A DNA stretch of 64,000 bases, taken from positions 1-64,000 of the forward strand of contig VXMD01000072.1 of the NCBI GenBank assembly GCA_009841255.1, given 5' to 3'. Positions 45,515-53,625 of the stretch are shown here, in pieces; the first letter of the stretch is position 1, and each line of letters opens with the position of its first letter. This stretch comes from Candidatus Poribacteria bacterium. GTDB lineage: Bacteria; Poribacteria; WGA-4E; WGA-3G. Both the position numbers and the translations under genes were made by a program. The notes under the pieces are model-generated. The model was given only the letters and a program-made list of their open reading frames with translations. It made no database searches and was not told where the DNA came from.

Positions 45515-46528
45515 ATGAAGATTACAGGCTTTGAATACCGGACTATCTCTATTCCGTTCATCCCAGCGATACAGGAACATTCGGGTATGGATTACCCGAC
45601 CACTTTGGTTTGGGTACATACGGATGAAGGGCTGACAGGATTGGGGGAGAGCAATTCCTTGAACAGCGATATCACAGATCAGGCTGACCAGATTGCCGAA
45701 AGATACGTCGGCAAAAATCTTTGGGAGATTGACCTCGCTTCGGAGTCATTTGTTTTCCAGTGTGCTTTCTACGACTTGGCTGGGCAGGCATTGGGAGTGC
45801 CTGCGCATAAGTTAATCGGTGAAAAGTATAGGGATAGCGTTGAACTCGCCTATTGGTCGCCACCGATGCCAGCGGAAGCGACAGCGGCGGAGGCGGAACG
45901 CGCCGCGAACATGGGTTTTCGGGTGCATAAACTCAAGGCTCGGAAGGCGAATATTGTCGAAACGGCGCGTCTCATCGAAGAAGCGTGCGGACCTGATTTC
46001 CAGATTCGTGTCGATCCAAACACGGAATTTGGAGATTTGGAGACGGGACTTCGACTCGCAGAAAAATTGCTTCCATATAATATTGAAGTCTACGAAGACC
46101 CGATTCGATTTGAGGATTTGGATTGGTATCGTCGGATGCGGGAAGAGGTGGAGGTGCCAGTCGCCCGGCATTTGGGAGCACCGCCAGGGATCTTAGAGAA
46201 TATCCAGGCAGGGGCGGTGGATGCAGTCAATATGGGTGGAAACGTCGCGGGACTCCGTAAAAGTGCTGCCGTTGCTGAAGCCGCGGATCTACCGATCTGG
46301 GTGCAAATCTTCGCGTTCGGTTCATGTGTCGCTTCGACGTTCGCAGCACATATCGCATGTACACTGCCGAATTGCACAATGCCGATCGATGAACTCCCAC
46401 ACATCCGTGTTGACGATCTCTCTGGCGGCAGTATGGACCTCTCAAACGGGGCAATTAACCTGTCAGATGCGCCGGGGTTGGGTATCCGTCTCGATATGGA
46501 CGCCGTTGAGCGGTATCGGATCCGTTAG
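45515..46528 (+). CDS. Mandelate racemase/muconate lactonizing-type enolase-superfamily enzyme
   Basis: A 337-residue enzyme with a capping N-terminal domain and TIM barrel. The KxK base is in HKLKARK, and metal ligands Asp and Glu in RVDPNTEF and YEDPIRF. The third acidic ligand usual in this family is not seen: the strand reads VPVARHLGAPPG. HLGAPPG-type variants may use another residue or a different metal site. Expected substrates are sugar acids or amino-acid derivatives. Its own promoter lies upstream. Confidence 0.85.
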   Translation: MKITGFEYRTISIPFIPAIQEHSGMDYPTTLVWVHTDEGLTGLGESNSLNSDITDQADQIAERYVGKNLWEIDLASESFVFQCAFYDLAGQALGVPAHKLIGEKYRDSVELAYWSPPMPAEATAAEAERAANMGFRVHKLKARKANIVETARLIEEACGPDFQIRVDPNTEFGDLETGLRLAEKLLPYNIEVYEDPIRFEDLDWYRRMREEVEVPVARHLGAPPGILENIQAGAVDAVNMGGNVAGLRKSAAVAEAADLPIWVQIFAFGSCVASTFAAHIACTLPNCTMPIDELPHIRVDDLSGGSMDLSNGAINLSDAPGLGIRLDMDAVERYRIR

Positions 46529-46629
46529 AAAATAACAATCAGCGGTCAGTGATCAGTTGGCGAGGTGCTTTCGCGTGGGTATTTCCATAGGAAACCTCGC
46601 CAACGAATGAGAACAGGAATACATCGTGC

Positions 46630-48162
46630 CTACTTCAAGATGAGCATTTTGCGGAGAAGTGAAATATTGTCCGCTTGGAGTTGGTAGAAATAGATGCCGC
46701 TGGACACCTTTTCACCCATATCGTTGCATCCATCCCAATACGCCGCACGACTCCGACTCGTGTAGTACCCCTCCTGCTGATGACCAAGATTGAGGTGGCG
46801 TACAACGGTGCCGCGCGTATCATAGATAGTGATCTGGACCTCACTGGGGTTCGCCAAGTGATACGGTATCCAAGTTTCTGGGTTAAACGGGTTGGGATAG
46901 TTCGGGAGCAGGTGCGTCTTATCCGGACGCCTCGTAACCAAAACGCTTTCAAGCAAGGCAATGGATCGTAGGTATAGGGCAGACCCGTCGCTTTCGGCGA
47001 TCCAGATGTCAAGTTGTGCCTCTAACGTCGCCGGGTCCAACTGCTCAAGCGTTATCCGATCCAAGAGGAACGCGTTTTTAGGATAAGATGGGGCCTGGCC
47101 TGCCACGCCGTCACACCATGTTCCCCCTAGTGCTTCGCAAAGCTCCTGCGGTGTCGGAGGACGGAAACAGATTGGGGGGTCACCACGGGTTGTTCCCCCT
47201 TTTGCTTCACAGTCGGCTATGAAGTCCGCGTACGGGTTCTCGTCTTCGTTTTCCTCTTCATCTTCTTCTTCCTCCTCTTCGTCTTCTTCTTCCTCTTCGT
47301 CTTCCGGTTCAGACGCTGGGGGTTGTTGCTGTGGCGCTGACTGTGATTGTGGATTCGTTGTCGATTGTTGCTGTGGCGCTGACTTTAGTGCAGACGCTGG
47401 CGGTTGTTGCTGTTGCTGTTGTGATACCGGTTGGGGTTCAGGCTCTGTCGATTGTTGCTGTTGCGTTGTCGGTTGTTGCTGTTGCGACTGGTCGCTATCG
47501 TCTTGTCGCCGATCCTCTTTCTGTTGCCCATCGTCTTGGGACGGATCTAGATCAATGGGAGTCGGTTCGCCTCGCGTCTGTATATTCTCCTTTTGTGGTG
47601 GGGAGAATACATGAACATCGACATCCGTCAACTTAGGGAGCCTTCTAAGCGGAGACGTATCTGTAATCGGATTTCCCGCAAGACGTAAATACTCAAGATT
47701 GACCAAACCTGCCAAGACGTTAATATCGGTAATCTGATTCTGAAGTATTCCCAATCGCCTGAGATTTGTCAAGTTTGCCAAGGGATTAATATCACCGATG
47801 AGATTGTCTCCCATATACAGATTCGTTAACCCTATTAAGTTCGCCAGGGGTGTAAGATTGCTAATCTGATTTCCGAAAACCGATAACGACCTGAGGTTCA
47901 TGGCATGTTCCAGACCCGTGAGATCCGTTATCCCAAGCCGAGGGGCATTTAGGACGTTCAAGTTTAGCAGTTTCTGTTGTGTGAGGGGTTCGTTTGCGTT
48001 GAGGCGAAGTGCAGCCCTCACTGCATTTCTGAGATTCGCATCCGGCATCCATGTAGCAGGATCCGGTGGTTCATTCCCTACTCCATTGTCTTGGGCATAA
48101 GTGCTTAGAAGCAAGCTACTCAGAGCGAGAAAAACAACACAAAGTGTGTAAAAACGTTTCAT
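46630..48162 (-). CDS. Secreted leucine-rich-repeat protein with type-IX-like C-terminal tail
   Basis: A 510-residue exported protein: signal peptide (1-23, ending TYAQ), about five LRRs (60-180, NLTPLANLIGLTNLYMGDN style), a low-complexity linker rich in Gln and Pro then Asp/Glu (215-310), and a C-terminal domain (430-510) with LPNYPNPFNPETWIPYHL, VQITIYDTRG, YYTSRSRAAYWDG and SGIYFYQLQA. That tail matches the FlgD-like/T9SS type A sorting pattern. LRRs suggest protein binding at the surface. It ends on the minus strand well clear of neighbours. Confidence 0.85.
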   Translation of the reverse strand: MKRFYTLCVVFLALSSLLLSTYAQDNGVGNEPPDPATWMPDANLRNAVRAALRLNANEPLTQQKLLNLNVLNAPRLGITDLTGLEHAMNLRSLSVFGNQISNLTPLANLIGLTNLYMGDNLIGDINPLANLTNLRRLGILQNQITDINVLAGLVNLEYLRLAGNPITDTSPLRRLPKLTDVDVHVFSPPQKENIQTRGEPTPIDLDPSQDDGQQKEDRRQDDSDQSQQQQPTTQQQQSTEPEPQPVSQQQQQQPPASALKSAPQQQSTTNPQSQSAPQQQPPASEPEDEEEEEDEEEEEEDEEENEDENPYADFIADCEAKGGTTRGDPPICFRPPTPQELCEALGGTWCDGVAGQAPSYPKNAFLLDRITLEQLDPATLEAQLDIWIAESDGSALYLRSIALLESVLVTRRPDKTHLLPNYPNPFNPETWIPYHLANPSEVQITIYDTRGTVVRHLNLGHQQEGYYTSRSRAAYWDGCNDMGEKVSSGIYFYQLQADNISLLRKMLILK

Positions 48163-48232
48163 GGTTTTCAGTTCCTTTCATTTAAAATGTAAATCGTACA
48201 ATCCCTTGTAAATGTACGAGGTTATCAAAAGA

Positions 48233-48270
48233 AGGAGGGATGTAATGCGCAATTGCATTACATCCCTCCT
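48233..48270. repeat. Perfect 16-bp inverted repeat upstream of the LRR gene
   Basis: AGGAGGGATGTAATGC (48233-48248), loop GCAATT, GCATTACATCCCTCCT (48255-48270). It starts 71 bp before the LRR start codon. No T-run follows in either direction. A second, shorter repeat TCGTACA/TGTACGA lies at 48193-48218. Either could be an operator or an RNA hairpin. Confidence 0.7.
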
Positions 48271-48586
48271 AACATTCCTCACCATTCCGTTTAAGGAGGT
48301 AAAATTTTCCTTTGCAGCGAGACCCTGAAAAGAGAAACCGCCAAGGCACGAGGCACTCGGTGCCCAGTTGCTCTCTGTATAAGTCTCGTTATAAAATAAT
48401 ATACTTAAATTATATAAAGTGGGGGGCTGTGGAAAGGGGACTTGTGTTTGCTGAATTAAAGGTGTATGCCCAGGCAGCAAGACGCGCGCTGTAAGTCGAG
48501 GAAGCGGTTAAAAACCGATTTGTCCTGTTAATATCTACATGTTTGCCGAGCATTGGTGTCACCTTTGTCACTTTGATTGCGTCTAT

Positions 48587-48826
48587 TATAGTAAGTCGAA
48601 AAATTAATGAGACTCTCTTTGGCGGGCGAGGAGACCTACGAAGAAACACCCAAGCAAAAACCCCCTACGGAAACCGAAGCCTCCCAATATTATTAAAATG
48701 TATTTTTAATTCTAAGTTTTACGATAAAAACCCGAGTTGCCATTTATGGTAGATTTTAGAATTACTTAGACACTCTAAAGAGGCGAGGAGGGGAGAGTGT
48801 CCCTTTATTTTTTCGGATCCACCATA
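48587..48826. mobile_element. MITE-like element, copy 2 (about 240 bp)
   Basis: The left end TATAGTAAGTCG and about 135 bp that follow match copy 1 at 7523 with few changes, including the AACACCCAAGCAAAAACCCC segment. The right end is more worn (TATGGTGGATCCGAAAA in reverse complement). The rest of the 834-bp spacer, 48271-48586 and 48827-48996, holds only one very short reading frame with a Shine-Dalgarno (48930-48980, 16 codons, GTG start). Confidence 0.65.
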
Positions 48827-48996
48827 GTTGTAAATCCATGGGATTTCCTTGCCTCACCATAAATTTCAGCGGGCATTTGAAACCTGAATCTTTAGTCTAA
48901 CGTTTCTATTTTTATAGAGGAGAAGTGTAGTGCGAAGAGAAATGGTGCGCTATCTTCTTAAGGCAACACACTACCAATAGCGTAAGGAGAGACACG

Positions 48997-49194
48997 ATGG
49001 CTTCGGAAGCGTATTGGAAAGTTCTACAGAAATCAAACCGTATGCTGGCGTTAAGCTGGGAAACACTTGTATCAGCCCGCACTGAAGGCGATAAGAAGCG
49101 GATACGGAGAGCAGAGCGGAATTATTTCCAGTCCCTGCGGAGTGCTATGGCAGCGACGCAAAATGCGGTTTCAGAGCGGATAACTGCGTCGTGA
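48997..49194 (+). CDS. Small helical protein of unknown function (65 aa)
   Basis: A 65-residue, basic, predicted all-helical product (YWKVLQKSNRMLALSWETLV, then KKRIRRAERNYFQSLRSAM). AAGGAGA lies 7 nt before the ATG. The stop at 49194 abuts the next gene (ATG at 49196), so it is probably the first gene of an operon with the SIS protein. No family recognised. Confidence 0.65.
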   Translation: MASEAYWKVLQKSNRMLALSWETLVSARTEGDKKRIRRAERNYFQSLRSAMAATQNAVSERITAS

Positions 49195-49195
49195 C

Positions 49196-49984
49196 ATGAC
49201 GGCAGATACGAATACAATGAGTATTTCCCATTTACGTTATCTACACGTTGCACAAGACGTGTTGAAACAGATTGAGGCGACACAGACCGAGGCGATTGCA
49301 CAAGCCTCTGAGATGTGTGCAGCGACAATAGCAGCAGACGGGCTCGTCTATCTCTTCGGATCTGGGCATTCCCGCATGCCGGTCGAAGAAATTTTCCCGC
49401 GTTACGGTAGTTTTCCGGGTTTCTTTCCCATCGTTGAGTTGGCGGTTACGTTCCACAACCAAGTCGTCGGTTGCAACGGTCAGCGTCAAGCCCTCTTTCT
49501 GGAAAACGTCTCGGGATACGCGGAAGTGATCCTACGCAACTTCACCTTCGGTCCACACGACTGCATGATGGTGTTCTCGAATTCCGGCACGAACATCCTC
49601 CCTATCGAAATGGCGATGGGAGCGAAGGCACGGCACCTACCTGTCATCGCCGTGAGTTCACTCGCGCACAGCCGTTCATCGACCTCAAAACACGCCTCCG
49701 GCAAACGCTTGTTTGAAGTTGCGGATCTGACGATCGATAACTGTAATCCGCCGGGAGATGCTGTCGTAGACATCCCGAATTTGGCATATCCTGTGGGACC
49801 TACCTCCAGTATCGGCACACTTTCGATTGTCAATGCTATTAAATGCCGGGTTGCAGAACTCCTGACGGAGCGTGGTAAACCTCCCGTCGTGTTGACCGGT
49901 GCCCATTTCCTCGGTGCGGAAGAATCGGCGCAGCAGATTGAAAGGGCTTATGACGATTATAAGGCTCGCGTTCAACGTCGTTAG
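49196..49984 (+). CDS. SIS-domain sugar isomerase-like protein (UPF0309)
   Basis: A 262-residue sugar-isomerase (SIS) fold that binds phosphosugars. Seen: LVYLFGSGHSRMPVEE with the phosphosugar-binding GSGHS loop, MVFSNSGTN as second loop, and PVIAVSSLAHS. The UPF0309 group is larger than simple SIS kinases' domains and often sits in amino-sugar gene sets. It directly follows the 65-residue protein. Confidence 0.85.
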   Translation: MTADTNTMSISHLRYLHVAQDVLKQIEATQTEAIAQASEMCAATIAADGLVYLFGSGHSRMPVEEIFPRYGSFPGFFPIVELAVTFHNQVVGCNGQRQALFLENVSGYAEVILRNFTFGPHDCMMVFSNSGTNILPIEMAMGAKARHLPVIAVSSLAHSRSSTSKHASGKRLFEVADLTIDNCNPPGDAVVDIPNLAYPVGPTSSIGTLSIVNAIKCRVAELLTERGKPPVVLTGAHFLGAEESAQQIERAYDDYKARVQRR

Positions 49985-50101
49985 TGCGCCGCGATTTTTC
50001 CGTTGACTTTTCTCCCACAAATCTATATACTTTTATATACTTTAAAGAAGTACACGGAACGCTGGGTTTCCCAAGTCAGTTTGCATCCGAGGGACATCTC
50101 G

Positions 50102-50701
50102 ATGCTGAAAACTACGAAAAGAATCGCAGTGATGGGTGGGACGTTCAACCCGATTCACTACGCGCATCTGATTAGTGCTGAACAGGTTCGGACAGGGTTA
50201 GGTTACGATACAATTCTGTTTATCCCGTCTGCTAGACCCCCGCATAAAGTCGCAGATGCTGATATTATCGAACCGGAGCATCGGTATCAAATGGTGCGTT
50301 TAGCGATCGCAGAGAACCCACATTTTGAAGCGTCACGCATTGAATTAGAACGGGCAGGTCCGTCCTATACCGTCGAGACCCTGAAGGTCCTGAAAAAATT
50401 GTATGGAGAACCGACTGAACTGGCATGGATTATTGGCGCGGACTCTCTTATTGAGTATAAAGTCTGGAAAGACTTCGATGAAGTGTTGGAAAGATGCGTT
50501 ATGATCGCGACAACACGTCCGAATTACGATCTGAATCGAGTTCCATTAGAAATCCGCAAGCGGGTGACTACTTTTCCGATAACAGGCATTGATATATCTG
50601 CCACAGGTATCCGGGAGCGGGTTCGGAAAGGTCTTTCAATCCGGTATCTCGTGCCGGAAGGCGTCCACGCTTATATTGAACGGTATCGGTTGTATCTATG
50701 A
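50102..50701 (+). CDS. nadD: Nicotinate-nucleotide adenylyltransferase
   Basis: A 199-residue enzyme adenylating nicotinate mononucleotide, a core NAD biosynthetic step. The nucleotidyltransferase motif GGTFNPIHYAHL and the C-terminal ISATGIRERVRKGLSIRYLVP with the ISST-like loop are clear. The start at 50102 has GAGG 9 nt upstream; the frame opens 33 codons earlier without homology. It opens the nadD-yacG-yqeK-rsfS stretch, a neighbourhood common in bacteria (nadD-yqeK-rsfS). Confidence 0.94.
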   Translation: MLKTTKRIAVMGGTFNPIHYAHLISAEQVRTGLGYDTILFIPSARPPHKVADADIIEPEHRYQMVRLAIAENPHFEASRIELERAGPSYTVETLKVLKKLYGEPTELAWIIGADSLIEYKVWKDFDEVLERCVMIATTRPNYDLNRVPLEIRKRVTTFPITGIDISATGIRERVRKGLSIRYLVPEGVHAYIERYRLYL

Positions 50702-50707
50702 ACCGAA

Positions 50708-50800
50708 ACGGCAGCCCGTAAGCGTAGCGGAGGGCGGATTTTTGGAAACAGATGCTAAAGTTCAAACACACGTTGTTTAACCGCAAGGAATCATTAAAAA
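50708..50800 (+). repeat. Leader repeat (modules A and C) before yacG
   Basis: Module A, CAGCCCGTAAGCGTAGCGG, is followed by ACACGTTGTTTAACCGC, AAGG, AATCAT, TAAAAA and the ATG at 50801. Module A matches 1091-1118. Confidence 0.65.
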
Positions 50801-51043
50801 ATGCAACACACATGTAGTATGTGCGGAACAGTATACGATTTCGTATGGAAAGAGGGAACGCCTTTACCGAAAAACTTCCCCTTCTGTAGTGCGCGGTGTA
50901 AAGCGGCGGACTTGTCAAAGTGGCTGAACGAGGAATACGCGATTAGCGCCTCGCTCCCAAATACGGTTTTGTCGGACACCGAGCATGAGATTCTGGCCGA
51001 ACTTGCGCAATTGGATGTGCGCTCTGACGATGACACCGACTAA
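50801..51043 (+). CDS. yacG: YacG-type zinc protein (DNA gyrase inhibitor family)
   Basis: An 80-residue zinc-binding protein with CSMCG and FCSARCKAADLSKWLNEEY, the family signature. E. coli YacG binds GyrB and blocks DNA gyrase; the role here is by homology only. It has a longer C-terminal acidic tail (LDVRSDDDTD). It lies between nadD and yqeK, with repeats on either side. Confidence 0.85.
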   Translation: MQHTCSMCGTVYDFVWKEGTPLPKNFPFCSARCKAADLSKWLNEEYAISASLPNTVLSDTEHEILAELAQLDVRSDDDTD

Positions 51044-51059
51044 CGGATGGGTACGGGAG

Positions 51060-51335
51060 GAAGGCAGTAAAGCAAAGCGCGTAGCTCGTAATGAAATGGA
51101 GAGCGGATATAAGGAAGGCGCGTCAAAGCTCAATCTCACGTCGTTTAAGCAATTTTCGGTATTAAATATGCACATTGTCTGTCGATGATGGGCGGGGAAA
51201 CCCTAGGGGAAATCCGCAGAAATCCGCAGAAACGCCCAAGCAAAAACCCCCTACGGGGGCCGCACCCATCAGAGAGGCAGAAAAATTGTAATTTATTATT
51301 TAATATCGCTTAACCGCAAGGAATAATTAAAAAAG
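51060..51335 (+). repeat. Nested leader repeats between yacG and yqeK
   Basis: 51074-51108 (AAAGCGCGTAGCTCGTAATG then AAATGGAGAGCGGAT) is identical over 35 bp to 59273-59307. Module B in reverse (AACGCCCAAGCAAAAACCCC) lies at 51233-51254. Module C (TAACCGCAAGG, AATAAT, TAAAAA) lies at 51310-51334 but is 26 nt short of the yqeK ATG; the extra bases GAAACCACGTTG look like the head of another module C. No gene is seen in this 316-bp spacer. Confidence 0.65.
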
Positions 51336-51359
51336 GTTTAGAAACCACGTTGCTATTAG

Positions 51360-51962
51360 ATGAATTGCACATTAGCGGAACTCCGGGCACATCCGAAGTC
51401 GATCGAAATTCAGAAGTATCTCTCAGATAAGCTGAGCGAGAAACGCTATCAACACGTCCTCTCTGTACAAGAGATGAGCGTTGATTTAGCACATGTGCAT
51501 GGTGCCAACGTCTGGCATGCCAACCTCGCTGCGCTTTTGCATGATAGTGCAAAATGGATGAGTACACAGCAATTACACAGCGAAATAAAACGCTACGAGA
51601 TTCGTCTGGACCCAGTGGAAAAGCAGAATCCGTCTCTTTTGCATCCATTCATCGGCGTAAAGATTGCCATAGAGGAGTTTGCTGTAACGGAACTCGAAGT
51701 CCTTGAAGCGATTCGGAACCATACGACAGGTAGCCCGTCAATGGGGATTATTGCGCAGATATTATACGTTTCGGACTTTGCGGAACCCACACGGACCCAT
51801 AAGGAGGTGGATGTCGTGCGGGAATTAGCCTACACGAATTTAGTTCGAGCGGTGCATCATGTAGCCCGTACAGAAATTGTGTATCTCTTAGGAAAAGGGG
51901 TATTGATTCATCCAAATACGCTTCATACCTACAACAGTACGTTACAAGGTGGCGAGACTTAA
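51360..51962 (+). CDS. yqeK: YqeK-type HD-domain hydrolase (symmetrical Ap4A hydrolase)
   Basis: A 200-residue HD-superfamily phosphohydrolase. Metal ligands are in RYQHVLSV (first His), ALLHDSAK (HD), LLHPFIG (His) and YVSDFAEPTR (Asp). The family cleaves diadenosine tetraphosphate to ADP and sits in nadD-rsfS neighbourhoods. The ATG at 51360 is the only good start; no clear Shine-Dalgarno precedes it. Confidence 0.9.
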   Translation: MNCTLAELRAHPKSIEIQKYLSDKLSEKRYQHVLSVQEMSVDLAHVHGANVWHANLAALLHDSAKWMSTQQLHSEIKRYEIRLDPVEKQNPSLLHPFIGVKIAIEEFAVTELEVLEAIRNHTTGSPSMGIIAQILYVSDFAEPTRTHKEVDVVRELAYTNLVRAVHHVARTEIVYLLGKGVLIHPNTLHTYNSTLQGGET

Positions 51963-52084
51963 AAATAGGGAGGGTTTCCGTGCGTTGTCGTACGAGTCAT
52001 TATTACATCAAAAGTGCAGCGTCTTGATAACGCCAAAGAACGTAAGCCCAAGCAACGCGCCGGGCTGGCTCTACGAAAAGACAT

Positions 52085-52131
52085 GTCAAATCCCAAACCA
52101 ACCTGACCGAACCGCAAGGAATCATTAAAAA
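52085..52131 (+). repeat. Leader repeat module C before rsfS
   Basis: CAACCTGACCGAACCGC, AAGG, AATCAT, TAAAAA and the ATG at 52132. The ACCTGACCGAACCGCAAGG core is identical to 1179-1194. Confidence 0.65.
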
Positions 52132-52587
52132 ATGGGAACCGAAAAGAATACATTGGATATAGTAAAAGCTGCGGCATCCGCAGCGATGAGTCGACGTGCA
52201 CAGGACGGCGTCATTCTCGATCTGCGGGAACTTGACGGCTTCACGGATTTCTTTGCAATCTTCAGTGGTACTTCTGATATTCAGGTAGAAGGTATATCAC
52301 AAGCTGTGATTGAGGAACTTGAAACGAACTGGGCACAGCGTCCTTGGCATCAGGAGGGGGAGCGCAAAGCAGATTGGATTCTGCTGGACTATGTAGACTT
52401 TGTCATACATGTTTTTCTTTCCGATAGGCGTTCCTACTATAACCTTGAACGCTTGTGGGCGGAGGCACATCGGATTGAATTGCCAGAATTAACGATGCCT
52501 ATCCGTCAGGAGACATGGGAAGAAGAAATGGATCCTGATGGTGCGCTGGTTTTTGGTGAACAGGAGAAGGGCACGTCGGATGCGTAA
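52132..52587 (+). CDS. rsfS: Ribosome silencing factor RsfS
   Basis: A 151-residue Iojap/DUF143 protein that binds L14 of the 50S subunit and blocks subunit joining. Family segments: DGVILDLRELDGFTDFFAIFSGTSD and ADWILLDYVDFVIHVFLSDRRSYYNLERLW. Length is slightly above the 105-130 norm owing to a C-terminal acidic extension. Start follows leader module C. Confidence 0.94.
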   Translation: MGTEKNTLDIVKAAASAAMSRRAQDGVILDLRELDGFTDFFAIFSGTSDIQVEGISQAVIEELETNWAQRPWHQEGERKADWILLDYVDFVIHVFLSDRRSYYNLERLWAEAHRIELPELTMPIRQETWEEEMDPDGALVFGEQEKGTSDA

Positions 52588-52656
52588 ATCTCATCCTTTC
52601 GAGATGGGGCATTAAAAATTTGGAGTAGCGGAAATAGGGAATATTGCGAAGATAGG

Positions 52657-53391
52657 TTAATCGATAGCAAAGAGGAGGACTGTGACGTTATCGGTGCCAC
52701 CATAGTAAAGTGCTGTGTTGACGAGATTTTCTGCCGCCTCTTCGATAGTGCGGGCAGTCGTGATAATCTCAGCAATCTCATTATCGTCGACGATCATGTC
52801 ATGCAAACCATCGGTACAGGCGAGGACGATGTCACCTGGACCCAGCGGATACGCGTCAGCACTGACAGTGACAGTCGGCATTAAACCGACAGCCTGTGTG
52901 ACAATATTTCGTTTTTCATGAACACGGCTTTCTTCAGGCGTTATTTCACCCTTTTCGACCATCTTTTGAACGAAAGTATCGTCTGTTGTTATCTGTGTGA
53001 TTTTTCCATCGCGCAGGACGTAGAGCCGGCTATCCCCGACGTGGACATAAGTGAGGTAGCTAAAGGTAACAAAACCCGCGATAAGGGTTGTGCCCATGCC
53101 ACGCGCTTTGCCACTGTTCTCCGCTTCCGTGTAGATACGTTGATTCGCTTCCTCCGCGAGTTCGGTCAAAACTGCGAGCCTTTTCATGGGCCCTAAATCA
53201 CTCTGCGGAGATGCTTGGGTTTTCGCCCACTCCTGAATGATCTCAAGCGCAATGAGACTCGCAACATCGCCGCTTTCATGCCCACTCATACCATCAGCGA
53301 TGGCAAATAGCTGGAGTTGCGTATCAAAATAGTATCGGTCTTCGTTTCTTTCACGAAGTTTACCTGTATCTGTTTTTGCTGCAAACTGCAT
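52657..53391 (-). CDS. PP2C-family serine/threonine phosphatase
   Basis: A 244-residue Stp/PrpC-type phosphatase that removes phosphate from Ser/Thr residues, requiring two Mn or Mg ions. Metal-site motifs: RERNEDRYYF, AIADGMSGHESGD, VHVGDSRLY, LACTDGLHDMI and GGTDNVTVLLF. No membrane segment. It often works opposite a Hanks-type kinase; none is in the window. Confidence 0.93.
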   Translation of the reverse strand: MQFAAKTDTGKLRERNEDRYYFDTQLQLFAIADGMSGHESGDVASLIALEIIQEWAKTQASPQSDLGPMKRLAVLTELAEEANQRIYTEAENSGKARGMGTTLIAGFVTFSYLTYVHVGDSRLYVLRDGKITQITTDDTFVQKMVEKGEITPEESRVHEKRNIVTQAVGLMPTVTVSADAYPLGPGDIVLACTDGLHDMIVDDNEIAEIITTARTIEEAAENLVNTALYYGGTDNVTVLLFAID

Positions 53392-53625
53392 TTTTCTATC
53401 GCCCGGGCGTCTGTGGTTAAGAATACAAAAAGGCTTATGTGTGTTGATTCAAAAAGATGCCAGATTCGCTCAAAAAAACCACATATCTTCTTTGAAATGT
53501 CGACTGCTATAAAAAAAACGATGAAAGTGAAATTTCGGTTTCAAAATTCGCAGCGAAGTGTATAAAAAAGCATATTGGATTGATCATTTTGTCGAAATTT
53601 GCGTATTTGTTATTCATAAGGTAAC

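Noticed and set aside
47219-47614. 131-codon plus-strand frame rich in Ser and Cys
   Set aside because: It is antisense to the Gln/Glu linker of the LRR gene; its composition is an artefact of the repeats.
48178-48480. 100-codon minus-strand frame upstream of the LRR gene
   Set aside because: It runs through the perfect palindrome, lacks a Shine-Dalgarno and has no protein-like composition.
48930-48980. 16-codon reading frame with a good Shine-Dalgarno
   Set aside because: Too short to support as a gene; kept only as a note in the spacer entry.
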